A stretch of 64,000 bases of DNA from Ensifer adhaerens (GCA_900215285.1 OCMG01000002.1:248001-312000); one strand, 5' to 3'; positions 1-8,866 are shown, counted from the stretch's first letter. Numbers and translations are program-made. The notes: generated by a model not told the origin, from the letters alone.

Positions 1-2
1 GC

Positions 3-662
3 GAACAGGACGCCTATGCGATTGCCTCGCTGGAGCGCGCGCAGAAGGCGATCGCAAACGGCCACTTTGCCGGCGAGATCGCAGCCGTGACCGTCAAGGG
101 CCGCAAGGGCGACGTTGAGGTCTCAATCGACGAGCAGCCGGGCAAGGCGCAGATCGACAAGATCCCGACGCTCAAGCCCGCCTTCCGCAAGGACGGCACC
201 GTGACGGCCGCCAACTCATCCTCGATCTCGGATGGCGCGGCGGCCCTCGTCCTGATGCGCCGCTCGGAAGCGGAAAAGCGTGGCCTCACGCCGCTGGCCA
301 CCATCGTTGGCCATGCCAGCCACGCGCATGAACCGAACCTCTTCCCGACCGCACCCATCCACGCCATGCGCAAGCTCTCCGACAAGACCGGCTGGGCGCT
401 TTCCGATGTCGATCTCTTCGAGATCAACGAGGCCTTCGCGGTCGTCGCCATGGCCTCCATGCGCGAACTCGGCCTTCCGCATGACAAGGTCAACATCCAT
501 GGCGGCGCCTGCGCGCTCGGCCACCCGATCGGGGCCTCCGGCGCACGCATCATGGTGACGCTGCTCGCAGCGCTTCAGACCCACGGCCTGAAACGCGGCA
601 TTGCGTCCATCTGCATCGGCGGCGGCGAAGCAACCGCAGTTGCCATCGAAAGGATGTCCTGA
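3..662 (+). CDS. Acetyl-CoA acetyltransferase (thiolase), 3' part only
   Basis: This is the C-terminal part of a thiolase that begins outside the window; the frame is open from base 3. Thiolases condense or cleave acyl-CoA in beta-oxidation, ketone-body or polyester metabolism. Visible family landmarks are NEAFA, the catalytic-histidine motif [11 protein letters not shown] and the C-terminal cysteine motif CIGGGEA. The N-terminal nucleophilic cysteine lies outside the window. The stop codon overlaps the start of the next gene (ATGA), so it is co-translated with an acyl-CoA dehydrogenase, which points to acyl-CoA degradation. The exact substrate cannot be read from this fragment. Confidence 0.9.
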   Translation, partial: EQDAYAIASLERAQKAIANGHFAGEIAAVTVKGRKGDVEVSIDEQPGKAQIDKIPTLKPAFRKDGTVTAANSSSISDGAAALVLMRRSEAEKRGLTPLATIVGHASHAHEPNLFPTAPIHAMRKLSDKTGWALSDVDLFEINEAFAVVAMASMRELGLPHDKVNIHGGACALGHPIGASGARIMVTLLAALQTHGLKRGIASICIGGGEATAVAIERMS

Positions 663-1798
663 TGATCCTCGATGAAACCGTCGAACAGATCCGCGACGCC
701 GTGCGCGATTTCGCGCACGAGCGTCTGGCGCCGGGCGCTGCGGAGCGCGACGTGACCTCGCGCTTCCCCCGCGAAGAGCTGACCGAAATGGGCGCGCTTG
801 GCTTCCTCGGCATGCTGGTGCCGGAAGCCTATGGCGGTTCCGATCTCGGCACGGTCGCCTATGCACTCGCGCTTGAGGAGATTGCGGCAGCGGATGGCGC
901 TTGCTCGACCATCATGTCGGTGCATTCCTCCGTCGGCTGCGTGCCGATCCTGCGCTTCGGGACGGAGGAGCAGAAGCAACGCTTCCTGCCCAGGCTCGCA
1001 AGCGGCGAATGGATCGGCGGCTTCGCGCTCACCGAACCGCAGGCCGGCTCCGACGCCTCCGCCATCCGCACGAAGGCACGGCGCGAAGGCGACCATTACA
1101 TCATCGACGGGGCGAAGCAGTTCATCACGTCCGGCAAGAACGGCAACATGATCATCGTCTTCGCCGTCACCGATCCAAGCGCCGGCAAGAAGGGGATTTC
1201 GGCCTTCATCGTGCCGACCGACACGCCAGGCTACAAGGTGGTGACGGTTGAGAAGAAGCTGGGGCTGCACTCCTCCGACACCTGCGCGCTCGCCTTTGAC
1301 GGCATGCGGGTTCCGGTCGAAAACCGTCTCGGCGAGGAAGGCGAAGGCTACAAGATTGCGCTCGCCAATCTGGAAGGCGGCCGCATCGGCATCGCCTCGC
1401 AATCCGTCGGCATGGCCCGCGCCGCCTTCGAGGCCGCCCGCGTCTATGCGCATGAGCGCAAGGCCTTCGGCAAGCCGATCATCGAGCAGCAGGCCATCGC
1501 CTTCAAGCTCGCCGACATGGCAACCCAGATCGAGGCGGCCCGGCACATGGTGCTGCATGCGGCAAGCCTCAAGGACGCCGGCAAGCCCTGTCTCACGGAA
1601 GCCTCCATGGCCAAGCTCTTCGCCTCGGAAATGGCTGAAAAGGTCTGCTCCGACGCCATCCAGATCCATGGCGGTTACGGCTATCTGTCGGACTATCCGG
1701 TCGAACGCATCTATCGCGACGTCCGCATCTGCCAGATCTATGAGGGCACGAGCGAGGTCCAGCGGCTGGTGATCGCGCGGGGGCTCTGGAGTTATTGA
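662..1798 (+). CDS. Acyl-CoA dehydrogenase
   Basis: This 378-residue flavoenzyme introduces the alpha-beta double bond into an acyl-CoA and passes electrons to ETF. The length is typical for the family. It carries the signature [13 protein letters not shown] in the middle domain and the C-terminal block [17 protein letters not shown], whose glutamate (about residue 361) is the catalytic base of short- and branched-chain enzymes. The start overlaps the thiolase stop by ATGA. The pair suggests beta-oxidation or branched-chain amino-acid breakdown; whether it acts on isovaleryl-, butyryl- or another acyl-CoA is not decidable from sequence alone. Confidence 0.9.
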   Translation: MILDETVEQIRDAVRDFAHERLAPGAAERDVTSRFPREELTEMGALGFLGMLVPEAYGGSDLGTVAYALALEEIAAADGACSTIMSVHSSVGCVPILRFGTEEQKQRFLPRLASGEWIGGFALTEPQAGSDASAIRTKARREGDHYIIDGAKQFITSGKNGNMIIVFAVTDPSAGKKGISAFIVPTDTPGYKVVTVEKKLGLHSSDTCALAFDGMRVPVENRLGEEGEGYKIALANLEGGRIGIASQSVGMARAAFEAARVYAHERKAFGKPIIEQQAIAFKLADMATQIEAARHMVLHAASLKDAGKPCLTEASMAKLFASEMAEKVCSDAIQIHGGYGYLSDYPVERIYRDVRICQIYEGTSEVQRLVIARGLWSY

Positions 1799-1817
1799 GC
1801 GGCCTTTCGGCCGCTCA
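1796..1817. terminator. Inverted repeat joining two convergent genes
   Basis: A perfect 9-bp inverted repeat, TGAGCGGCC-tttc-GGCCGCTCA. Its arms contain the stop codon of the acyl-CoA dehydrogenase on one strand and that of the cyclopropane synthase on the other. No long T-run follows on either side, so it may be a weak bidirectional terminator or an mRNA-stabilising hairpin. Confidence 0.5.
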
Positions 1818-3038
1818 GTTCTTCGCGATCTTCACTTGCATCACGTCGATGCTGCCAACGCTGAAACCGGCGGCGCAATAGTGAAGATAATAGCGCCACA
1901 TGCGCTTGAACCGTTCGTCGAACCCCATCTCGCGAATCCGCTCCCAGTTGGCCGAGAAATCCTTGTCCCAGATCATCAGCGTCTTCGCATAATGCGTGCC
2001 GAAGGCCGCCCAGTCCTTGACGGCGAGCCCCGCGTTATGGGCTGCGTCCCGGAAGGTCGAGAAGGACGGCAACATGCCGCCGGGGAAGATATAGGTCTGG
2101 ATGTAATCGGCGTTGCGCCGGTAATCGTCGAAGCGGTGATCCTCGATGGTAATCGTCTGGATCATCGCGCGCCCGCCCTGTTTCAGTCGGTCGCGGACCG
2201 TCTCGAAATAGCGCGGCCAGTTCTCCTCGCCCACGGCCTCGAACATTTCGATCGAGACGATGCGGTCATAGCTCCCCTTCGTGTCGCGATAATCCTCGAT
2301 GCGGATCTCGGTGCGATCGGCAAGGCCTGCCTTTGCCAGACGTTCGGTGGCGAATTTCGCCTGCTCGGCGGAGAGCGTGATCCCGGTCACATGGCAGCCG
2401 GTCGTGGAGGCCGCATATTCCGCAAACCCGCCCCAGCCGCATCCGATTTCGAGCACCCGATCGTTCGGGCCGATCTCCAGTTCCTTGATGATGCGATCGT
2501 ATTTCGCATTCTGCGCTTCCGCCAACGAGGCGTCCGGATGCTGGTAGAAGGCCGATGAATAGGTCATCGTCTCGTCCAGCCACAGGCTGTAAAATTCATT
2601 GCCCAGATCGTAGTGATAGGCGATGTTCTTGCGGCTGCCGCGTCTGGTGTTTGCGTGGAAACGGTGCTTCAGATAGGCGAGCTTGCCCCAGACGGCAGAC
2701 GTGCGGGTGACCGGTGAAAGCGCCTTTTCGTTTTCCAGCGCCAGTTTCATCAGCGCACCGATATCGGGACTGTCCCAGTCACCATCGATATAGGAGCGCG
2801 CGAAACCGAGATCGCCCGATGTCGCAAGCCGCCAGATCGGCCGGGGATTCTTCAGGAAAAGCTCTGCCGCCGTTCCCCCATTCTGACGGTCCACGTGATA
2901 GTAGCCTCCCTTCGGGAAGGTCAGCGTGAGACTGCCCGTCTGGATGCGGTCCGCCATGCGGCAGACGGCGCGCTCCCAGAGCGTCAGACGCCTGGATTTT
3001 CCAGTCATGGATGCGGAAGAGTTCGTAACGTCCAGCAT
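1815..3038 (-). CDS. Cyclopropane-fatty-acyl-phospholipid synthase family methyltransferase
   Basis: This 407-residue SAM-dependent methyltransferase belongs to the CfaS family, which methylenates unsaturated acyl chains of membrane phospholipids. The SAM-binding motif is VLEIGCGWGGFAEYAA at about residues 195-210, preceded by the family block around FYQHPDASLAEAQNAKYD. It is the last gene of a three-gene minus-strand unit with a DUF1365 protein and a flavin amine oxidase. In Rhodobacter sphaeroides this trio belongs to the RpoE/ChrR singlet-oxygen regulon, and the matching sigma/anti-sigma pair is divergent here. A true CFA synthase or a related fatty-acid-modifying methyltransferase are both possible. 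Confidence 0.88.
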   Translation of the reverse strand: MLDVTNSSASMTGKSRRLTLWERAVCRMADRIQTGSLTLTFPKGGYYHVDRQNGGTAAELFLKNPRPIWRLATSGDLGFARSYIDGDWDSPDIGALMKLALENEKALSPVTRTSAVWGKLAYLKHRFHANTRRGSRKNIAYHYDLGNEFYSLWLDETMTYSSAFYQHPDASLAEAQNAKYDRIIKELEIGPNDRVLEIGCGWGGFAEYAASTTGCHVTGITLSAEQAKFATERLAKAGLADRTEIRIEDYRDTKGSYDRIVSIEMFEAVGEENWPRYFETVRDRLKQGGRAMIQTITIEDHRFDDYRRNADYIQTYIFPGGMLPSFSTFRDAAHNAGLAVKDWAAFGTHYAKTLMIWDKDFSANWERIREMGFDERFKRMWRYYLHYCAAGFSVGSIDVMQVKIAKN

Positions 3039-3041
3039 GCT

Positions 3042-3833
3042 CTATTCCCCCGGCTTGACGGCGCCTACGAGAGAGCTGTCGACAACCTTCTCCGCAGGAC
3101 TGTGCCGATAGATTTTCAGGCCCTTGATCCAGAGGCGGACGGCTTCAATGTGGATGGCAGCCGTGACCTTCATGGTCATGAGCGGATATTTCACAAACGC
3201 GCGCAACAGGCTGCGATCCGTCATCGGCCGCCTCTCCCCGGCGAAGGACGCGAACAACATCTTGCCGTCAGGCCCGGTTTCCGTAATCCTGATCGCAGTT
3301 CTGTCTTCAGGTTTCAGTATATCGAAATGATATTCGCAGTCCATCGGCATGAAGGGCGAAACATAGAAAGTCTTTGCGCAGCTATGCCGCACCGGTCCCT
3401 CTTCGCCCGCCGTCGGAATGATATAGGTGTGGCGCTCGTGAAAAGTGTTGCAGACCTCATAAAGCACGGTCTTCAGCACGCCCTCCGGCCCGTAGCAGAA
3501 ATAGACCGTGAGCGGATTGAAAGTGTAGCCGAAGATGCGGGGATAGCAGAGCACTTCGACTCGCATGCCCCGAGTATCAAAACCGGCCTCCGCGACATGG
3601 GTCAGCGCCCATTCCTTCAGACTCTCCCCGCGCTTCAGGTTGCCGTGATCCTTGTTGAAGAAGCTGAATAGCGCGAAGCGGTCGACACCGAAGAACCGGA
3701 GCTTTGACGACAAGGCGTCCAGCTCATCAAGATCGATCAGCAGCGAGAAGACACGGTAGTTGAGCGTGTGCGTCTTCGGAGCAAAGCGCCGGTGCACGAC
3801 GTGACCTTCATATATGGCGGATCGAAAATTCAT
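3042..3833 (-). CDS. DUF1365 domain-containing protein
   Basis: This 263-residue protein starts MNFRSAIYEGHVVHRRFAPKTH and matches the DUF1365 family, which has no firmly established biochemical role. The family almost always travels with a COG2907-type flavin amine oxidase and a cyclopropane synthase, as here. The start overlaps the upstream amine-oxidase stop (ATGA) and the next gene begins a few bases after its stop, so the three are translationally coupled. Inference from context: it helps in a lipid or membrane modification induced by oxidative stress. Confidence 0.88.
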   Translation of the reverse strand: MNFRSAIYEGHVVHRRFAPKTHTLNYRVFSLLIDLDELDALSSKLRFFGVDRFALFSFFNKDHGNLKRGESLKEWALTHVAEAGFDTRGMRVEVLCYPRIFGYTFNPLTVYFCYGPEGVLKTVLYEVCNTFHERHTYIIPTAGEEGPVRHSCAKTFYVSPFMPMDCEYHFDILKPEDRTAIRITETGPDGKMLFASFAGERRPMTDRSLLRAFVKYPLMTMKVTAAIHIEAVRLWIKGLKIYRHSPAEKVVDSSLVGAVKPGE

Positions 3834-5185
3834 TCTGCGGCCGCCAGCGTCTCCGGAAGGTGGATACGTGCGGATTCACCGGCCACCTGCCACGGACGCT
3901 TGCCACCCGTCAGACTCTCGGCGACAGCCAGACCGGACTGCAGACCGTCTTCGTGGAAGCCGCTGCCGAAATGCGCGCCGCAATACCAGACGCCGCCCTG
4001 CCCCTGGATCGACCACAACCGCTTCTGCGCGTCGAGCGCCGCCGTATCAAACAGCGGATGCGTATAGTCGAATGAGGCGTGGACCATGTAGCTCTTGATC
4101 TGACGGCACGGATTGAGTGTCACAAAGACTGGCGTCTTTGTCGGTATATTCTGAAGCTTGTTCATCCAGTATGTCACGCAAAGCTGCTCGTCGCCGGAGC
4201 CTCCACGCTCGCCGATATAGTTCCAGCTGGACCAGACACGCTTGCGCTTCGGCATCAGGCCCGGATCGCTGTGCAGCACGGCGGTGTTGTGCGTGTACTT
4301 GAAGGCACCAAGGAGCGCGCGTTCCCGCTCGCTCGCGTCGCTGCGCATGGCAAGCGCCTGGTCCGCATGGGTGGCGATCACGACATCGTCGAAAAGCTCC
4401 GGACCCTGACCGCAATCCACCAGCACGCCTTCGGCCGTGCGGCGGACGGAACGTACCGGCGAGTCAAGCCGAACCTCGCCGTCAAAATCCTGCAGGAGGC
4501 GCTCGATATAATGCTTGCTGCCACCGCTGACCGTGCGCCAGACCGGACGATTGAGAATGGAAAGCAGGCCGTGGCTTTCGAAGAAGCGGATGAAAGCAAC
4601 GAGCGGATAGGATCGCATCTCCTTCGCCGTGGTCGACCAGATCGCGGCGCCCATCGGCAGGATATGGTTGTCCACGAAGCTTCTGGAATAGCCCTCGCGA
4701 TCGAGGAACTCGCCGAGCGTCATCTCGCGCGCATCGGCGCGCTTCGCGGCCACCGGCGCCTCACGGTAGAAGCGAAGAATGTCGCTCACCATCTGCCAGA
4801 AACGGATGCGCACGATATTGGTCTTCTGGCCGATCATCGAGAGAAAATTCGTGCCGGAATATTCGAAAGCGCCATTGTTGATGGAAGCCGAGAAGGACAT
4901 GTCGGAGGCCTCGGTCTTGACGCCGAGGGTCTGGAACAGCCGCACGAGATTGGGATAATTCCACTCGTTATAGACAATGAAGCCCGTATCCACGGGAACA
5001 GGACCGCTCTCGGTGGCAACATCCACAGTGTTGGAGTGACCACCCGGACGATTGTCGGCCTCTATCAAAGTCACCCTGCAATGCTTCGCGATCAGCCATG
5101 CGGCGCTGAGGCCGGATATGCCGCTGCCGATGACGGCGACATGGCGGTTCCCCTGCGGCTTCTGGGGTTTCAACGTGTTGAGCAT
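3830..5185 (-). CDS. FAD-dependent amine oxidase-like protein (COG2907 type)
   Basis: This 451-residue flavoprotein has an N-terminal dinucleotide-binding motif, VIGSGISGLSAAWLI at about residue 18, followed by an acidic beta-strand end (LIEADNRPGGHSN) typical of amine-oxidase/desaturase flavoproteins. It is the first gene of the amine oxidase-DUF1365-CfaS operon. The ATG at 5185 has a good AAGGAA ribosome site, and about 25 bp upstream lies a candidate ECF-sigma -10 element. Substrate unknown; related proteins are linked to unsaturated or furan-type fatty acid metabolism. Confidence 0.88.
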   Translation of the reverse strand: MLNTLKPQKPQGNRHVAVIGSGISGLSAAWLIAKHCRVTLIEADNRPGGHSNTVDVATESGPVPVDTGFIVYNEWNYPNLVRLFQTLGVKTEASDMSFSASINNGAFEYSGTNFLSMIGQKTNIVRIRFWQMVSDILRFYREAPVAAKRADAREMTLGEFLDREGYSRSFVDNHILPMGAAIWSTTAKEMRSYPLVAFIRFFESHGLLSILNRPVWRTVSGGSKHYIERLLQDFDGEVRLDSPVRSVRRTAEGVLVDCGQGPELFDDVVIATHADQALAMRSDASERERALLGAFKYTHNTAVLHSDPGLMPKRKRVWSSWNYIGERGGSGDEQLCVTYWMNKLQNIPTKTPVFVTLNPCRQIKSYMVHASFDYTHPLFDTAALDAQKRLWSIQGQGGVWYCGAHFGSGFHEDGLQSGLAVAESLTGGKRPWQVAGESARIHLPETLAAAE

Positions 5186-5209
5186 CGAGAGTTCCTTTCG
5201 TTTTGAAAT

Positions 5210-5239
5210 TCAATACGCTCGATAGAGGTTTGCGGATTG
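5210..5239 (-). promoter_or_regulatory. Candidate RpoE (ECF11) promoter of the amine oxidase operon
   Basis: On the minus strand, CAATCC (5239-5234) is followed after exactly 18 bp by TATTGA (5215-5210). This resembles the TGATCC-18 bp-TA-rich pattern known for Rhodobacter RpoE promoters and has the same spacing as the divergent site at 5267-5296. Assignment is inferred from similarity and context. Confidence 0.5.
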
Positions 5240-5266
5240 AAATGATGCCAAATTTCTTCGATGCTG

Positions 5267-5296
5267 TGATCCGGCAGCGAAACGGTCGCGTAGTTT
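5267..5296 (+). promoter_or_regulatory. Candidate autoregulatory RpoE (ECF11) promoter
   Basis: TGATCC at 5267-5272, an 18-bp spacer, then TAGTTT at 5291-5296. The -35 element matches the one known for RpoE of the ChrR-controlled type. It lies upstream of the sigma factor gene and implies transcription from about 5303, which argues against a sigma-factor start at the upstream ATGs at 5242 or 5245. Confidence 0.6.
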
Positions 5297-5418
5297 GCGA
5301 CATGGACACAGTTGCTTCGACGATTGCATCAAGAGATTTCCGCCCTCAGCCATCCTGGCCGGCGGATAAGAATGGCGTGGTTTCCTCAAAGGTTCGCGTC
5401 CGCAAGTTGGAAAAGACT

Positions 5419-5976
5419 GTGAAAGAACCGGATAAGGAAGAATTGTCAGCATGCCTGCTCGCAGTGGGCGCCAGGAAGGATATTCAGGCATTTGAAGTCC
5501 TTTTCCGGCATTTCGGCCCAAAGATCAGAGCCTTCATGCTGAAGCGCGGCGGAAATCGCCAGCAGGCTGAAGAGTTGATGCAAGAAACGATGATGATGAT
5601 CTGGAACAAGGCTGCATTGTTCGATCCGACGCGCGGGTCGGTGTCCAGCTGGATATTTACCGTGGCGCGAAATGTGCGTATCGACGCCTTCCGCAAGACG
5701 AATCGTCCCGAATTCGACCCAAACGACCCCGCATTCGTCCCGGATCCCGAGCCGTCGGCAGACCATGTCGTCGAGGCTGACCAGGAGGCCGAGCGCTTGC
5801 GCGGCGCGATGGTGAAGCTCCCCCCCGAACAGGCAGATCTGCTTCGCATGTCCTTTTACGAAGAAATCTCTCATAGCGCGATTGCAGAGCGGATGAACCT
5901 GCCGCTCGGCACGGTGAAGTCGCGTATTCGCCTCGCCTTCTCCCGTCTTCGCGAAATCCTGGGAGATGCAGCATGA
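5419..5976 (+). CDS. rpoE: ECF sigma factor of the RpoE/ChrR (ECF11) group
   Basis: This sigma-70-family ECF factor is 185 residues from the GTG at 5419, the usual size of the group. Region 2 covers about residues 20-90 (AFEVLFRHFGPKIRAFML, then FTVARNVRIDAFRK) and region 4 about 125-180 (LPPEQADLLRMSFYEEISH, then LPLGTVKSRIRLAFSRLRE). The frame is open back to 5203, but a start there would lie across the divergent promoters. GTG 5419 puts the conserved KEPDKEELSACLLAVGA right at the N-terminus. GTG 5377 (preceded by GGATAAG) and ATG 5302 (possibly leaderless) are alternatives. The stop overlaps chrR by ATGA. By homology it directs the singlet-oxygen and organic-hydroperoxide response when released by ChrR. 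Confidence 0.88.
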   Translation: MKEPDKEELSACLLAVGARKDIQAFEVLFRHFGPKIRAFMLKRGGNRQQAEELMQETMMMIWNKAALFDPTRGSVSSWIFTVARNVRIDAFRKTNRPEFDPNDPAFVPDPEPSADHVVEADQEAERLRGAMVKLPPEQADLLRMSFYEEISHSAIAERMNLPLGTVKSRIRLAFSRLREILGDAA

Positions 5977-6647
5977 ACATCAACCATCATATCAGCGACG
6001 AACTGCTCTTCGACTATGCGAACGGCGCGCTTGAAGAAGGCTGGAGCATTGCGGTAGCCACGCATCTTGCCATGTGTCCAAGCTGCCGCAAGCGGCTTTC
6101 CGTGATGGAAGCTGCCGGCGGCCTTGCTCTCGAAGCGATCGAGGTGGAGCCCGCAGCAGCGACGACCGAGAATTTCTCTTGGGAGGCCATGCTCTCTCGG
6201 ATTGATAACGCAAAGCCGGTGACAGAGGTTCCGGCGGCGGCAGCAAACATTTTGGTAAAGCCGATATCGCTGCCCGAGCCGCTTCGCTCCTATATCGGCG
6301 GCGACGTCGATGCGATCCGATGGAAGCCGTTGGGCCTCGGCGCCTACCATTTCCCGATCAAGACGTCGGACGATGATATTTCGGTCCGTCTGCTGCGCAT
6401 TCCGGCCGGCAAGCCGGTGCCGGAACATACCCATGGCGGACGCGAACTGACGCTAGTGCTCAAGGGCAGTTTCAGCGACATCAGCGGCCGGTTCGGGCCG
6501 GGCGATTTCGAGGAAACCGACGAGACCGTGGATCATCAGCCGGTGGCAGATCCCGGCGAGGACTGCATTTGTCTCGCCGTGACGGATGCGCCGCTGAAGT
6601 TCAAGAGCCGCATCGTGCGGATGATACAGCCACTGCTCGGCATCTGA
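5973..6647 (+). CDS. chrR: ChrR-type zinc anti-sigma factor with cupin domain
   Basis: This 224-residue anti-sigma factor sequesters the upstream sigma factor. The N-terminal zinc-binding domain has His6, His31, Cys35 and Cys38 (HLAMCPSC), the same spacing as the Rhodobacter ChrR zinc ligands. The C-terminal half (about 100-224) is a cupin with PEHTHGGRELTLVLKG and a later histidine in ETVDHQPV, which forms the second metal site needed for signal sensing in the family. It overlaps the sigma gene by ATGA, ensuring balanced synthesis. By family knowledge, singlet oxygen or hydroperoxides release the sigma factor. Confidence 0.92.
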   Translation: MNINHHISDELLFDYANGALEEGWSIAVATHLAMCPSCRKRLSVMEAAGGLALEAIEVEPAAATTENFSWEAMLSRIDNAKPVTEVPAAAANILVKPISLPEPLRSYIGGDVDAIRWKPLGLGAYHFPIKTSDDDISVRLLRIPAGKPVPEHTHGGRELTLVLKGSFSDISGRFGPGDFEETDETVDHQPVADPGEDCICLAVTDAPLKFKSRIVRMIQPLLGI

Positions 6648-6670
6648 CCTGAATCAAAGGATTCATAACC

Positions 6671-7072
6671 ATGCGCAAAGCCTTGATCGCGTTCGCCAGT
6701 CTGGCGATCGCCTTCCTCGTCATTGATTCGATCTGGCTCGGCGTGATCGCCGTTGACTTCTACAAGGCGACGATCGGACACCTGCTCGCGCCGAAGCCGG
6801 ATTTCGTCGCGGCCGCCTTCTTCTATGTGATCTATCTGGGCGGCGTGGTGCATTTTGTCGTGCTGCCCGCCGTCTCGGCAGACAGCATTGCCAGGGCCGC
6901 CAGACAGGGCGCTCTCTTCGGCCTGGTCGCCTACGCGACCTATGACCTGACGAACATGGCCACCATGCGCGACTGGCCGCTTTCGGTCACGCTGGCAGAT
7001 CTCGCCTGGGGCGCATTCATCACCGCCGTGTCGAGCGCGATCAGCACACTGGCCGTCCGCCGGTTCGCCTGA
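6671..7072 (+). CDS. DUF2177 family membrane protein
   Basis: This 133-residue protein consists largely of four hydrophobic helices, starting MRKALIAFASLAIAFLVID. DUF2177 members have no assigned biochemical role but often sit beside RpoE/ChrR modules. It follows chrR by 23 bp on the same strand, with an AAAGGATTCATAACC leader giving a ribosome site, so it is probably part of the same stress transcript. A bidirectional terminator follows. Confidence 0.88.
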   Translation: MRKALIAFASLAIAFLVIDSIWLGVIAVDFYKATIGHLLAPKPDFVAAAFFYVIYLGGVVHFVVLPAVSADSIARAARQGALFGLVAYATYDLTNMATMRDWPLSVTLADLAWGAFITAVSSAISTLAVRRFA

Positions 7073-7100
7073 CTGACCAGCCACTCTGCGCGAAAGACAG

Positions 7101-7137
7101 AAAAACCCGCCGGCGAGACTTTCGCCGGCGGGTTTTT
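7101..7137. terminator. Strong bidirectional rho-independent terminator
   Basis: Perfect inverted repeat of 16 bp: AAAAACCCGCCGGCGA at 7101-7116 pairs with its complement at 7122-7137. The loop is five bases and a T-run lies on each strand. It separates the convergent DUF2177 gene and the outer-membrane protein gene. Confidence 0.92.
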
Positions 7138-7155
7138 GCCATTCGCAAGGCGCGA

Positions 7156-8562
7156 TTACTTGCCTGCCACGTCCTGCCCGGCAGCATAGCCGCCACCAAC
7201 CGCGACGTTGAGCGCGATATAGTCCAGCGCCGACTGACGGATCGCCGCCGCGAGGCTCTGCTGAGCCGTCGCAACCGAGCGCTGGGCATCGAGAACGTCA
7301 AGCAGCGACGATGCACCGTTCTTGTAGTTGGTCATCGAAAGGCTGAGCGCTTCCTGGTAGTTCTTGACCGAAGCGCGGAGAGCCGAAACCGTGGCGCGAT
7401 CGCGATTATAGGCGACCATGGCGTTCTCGGTGTCTTCGACGGCCTGCAGGACCGATGCCTTCCAGGCCAGATAGGCGGAGCGCGCGGCCGATTCAGAGCT
7501 CTTCACATTCGCGCGCAGCGCACCGCCATCGAAAATCGGCAGCGTCAGGGACGGACCAAAGGACCAGGAGGCGCCGCTACCGGTCAAGGGCGACGAGGCG
7601 ACATAGAGCGGCGAGATCGAACCGCTGAGCTGGATGCTCGGATAGAGCTTCGCCTCGGCCACGCCGATATTGGCAACAGCAGCAGCCAGCTGACGCTCGG
7701 CCTTGCGGACATCCGGTCGGTTGCGCAGAAGGTCCGCCGGGATGCCGGACTTGATACGGTCGCGCGCAACAGGCTGAGGGGCGCTGCGCTGCATGTCGGC
7801 GAGCAGGCTCGGCGCGGGCACGCCGAGAAGCGTCGACAGGTGGTTCACCTGCTGGCGGAAGCTGGTTTCCAGACCCGGAATGTCAGACAGCGTCGAGTTG
7901 ACCAGGCCTTCGGCCTGAACCACGTCGAGACGCGATGCAGCGCCGGCATCGAGCTGCGCCTTGGTGAGGTCGAGCGTATCGCGGCGGGACTTCAGGTTCT
8001 CTCGCGCAATGGCAAGCAGCTCCTGATAGTAGCGCGCATTCACATAATAGGTCGCGACATTGGAAATCACGGTCAGGCGGGCGACGTCGGCGCTGGCATA
8101 GGAGGCGTCGAGGCTCGCATTCGCGCTTTCCTTGGCGCGGCGATACTGACCAAACAGATCGAACAGCCAGGAGGCAGAGAGCGTTCCGCTGGAGGTTGAC
8201 ACACGAGGCTTGGCGTTGACGCCATTCGATTGGCTCACCGTCTCCGCCGCGCTGCCTGCAATGCTCGGAAGCGAGCCGGCTCCGGCCACAACCACGCCCT
8301 GCCGGGCCTGCTCGATGGCTTCAAGCGCCTGCAGAACGGTCAGGTTCTCCGACATACCCTGAGTCACGAGATGATTGAGGCGCGGATCGGAAAAGGCCGT
8401 CCACCACGTCGCGGTGGTGACGTCGCCGTTACTGGTCTTGCCGCCCTCGGAAAACTTCACCGGGATCGTCGTTTCGGGCGCCTGCATGTCCGGGCCGACC
8501 ATGCAGCCCGAGAGGATCAACATCATCGCCAGCGGCACTGCGGTATGGAGAGTTGGTTTCAT
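7156..8562 (-). CDS. RND-type outer-membrane efflux lipoprotein (NodT/OprM family)
   Basis: This TolC-like outer-membrane channel is 468 residues from the ATG at 8562; a GTG at 8574 would add four. The N-terminus is a lipoprotein signal with lipobox LILSGCMVG, so the mature protein is lipid-anchored. Two outer-membrane efflux repeats follow (about 60-250 and 270-460) with the expected AARSAYLAWKASVLQAVEDTE and YKNGASSLLDVLDAQRSV helices. No pump or adaptor gene adjoins it. The RND system at 27.3-32.6 kb lacks its own outer-membrane partner and could use this channel, but that is inference. Confidence 0.92.
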   Translation of the reverse strand: MKPTLHTAVPLAMMLILSGCMVGPDMQAPETTIPVKFSEGGKTSNGDVTTATWWTAFSDPRLNHLVTQGMSENLTVLQALEAIEQARQGVVVAGAGSLPSIAGSAAETVSQSNGVNAKPRVSTSSGTLSASWLFDLFGQYRRAKESANASLDASYASADVARLTVISNVATYYVNARYYQELLAIARENLKSRRDTLDLTKAQLDAGAASRLDVVQAEGLVNSTLSDIPGLETSFRQQVNHLSTLLGVPAPSLLADMQRSAPQPVARDRIKSGIPADLLRNRPDVRKAERQLAAAVANIGVAEAKLYPSIQLSGSISPLYVASSPLTGSGASWSFGPSLTLPIFDGGALRANVKSSESAARSAYLAWKASVLQAVEDTENAMVAYNRDRATVSALRASVKNYQEALSLSMTNYKNGASSLLDVLDAQRSVATAQQSLAAAIRQSALDYIALNVAVGGGYAAGQDVAGK

Positions 8563-8775
8563 AAGATGGGGCACTCGGGTTATGGTTACCGAAAAATTAC
8601 TTCTATCGACTTACTATGGGCCGCCCGACACAGAAAAGCCCCAAAATTGACAGGCCCGGGTTTCGTCACAACAAACTGCTGACAAACCCAGAATGAACGC
8701 CTTCCAGCGGTTACGCCTGCCCCTTCCTGAACCGAGACACCGGGTCAGTTAAGCATGCCTCAGGACGGTGAAAAG

Positions 8776-8818
8776 TTAAAACACATTAATAAGTGCGTTA
8801 TCAACGAACGATCGTTCG
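8776..8818 (-). promoter_or_regulatory. Putative promoter with abutting TetR-type palindrome
   Basis: CGAACGATCGTTCG at 8805-8818 is a perfect 14-bp palindrome of the kind bound by TetR/AcrR repressors of efflux genes. Immediately downstream on the minus strand is TTGATA (8804-8799), then 17 bp, then TTTTAA (8781-8776), a plausible promoter for the outer-membrane channel. No TetR gene is in the window. Confidence 0.5.
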
Positions 8819-8828
8819 GAATGCTGGC

Positions 8829-8866
8829 AAAATTGCCACGCCTCCCGCGGACCGGAGGCGCGGCAA
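8829..8866 (-). terminator. Rho-independent terminator after the DMGDH-like gene
   Basis: The arms TTGCC-a-CGCCTCC (8833-8845) and GGAGGCG-c-GGCAA (8854-8866) form a 12-bp stem with one mismatch. Read on the minus strand, the stem runs into ATTTTGCC, giving a T-tract. It ends the operon read from about 12.2 kb. Confidence 0.7.

Noticed and set aside
5203..5418. Extended N-terminus of the ECF sigma factor
   Set aside because: The extra 72 codons cover both divergent promoter candidates and are not sigma-like; the conserved protein begins at about 5419.
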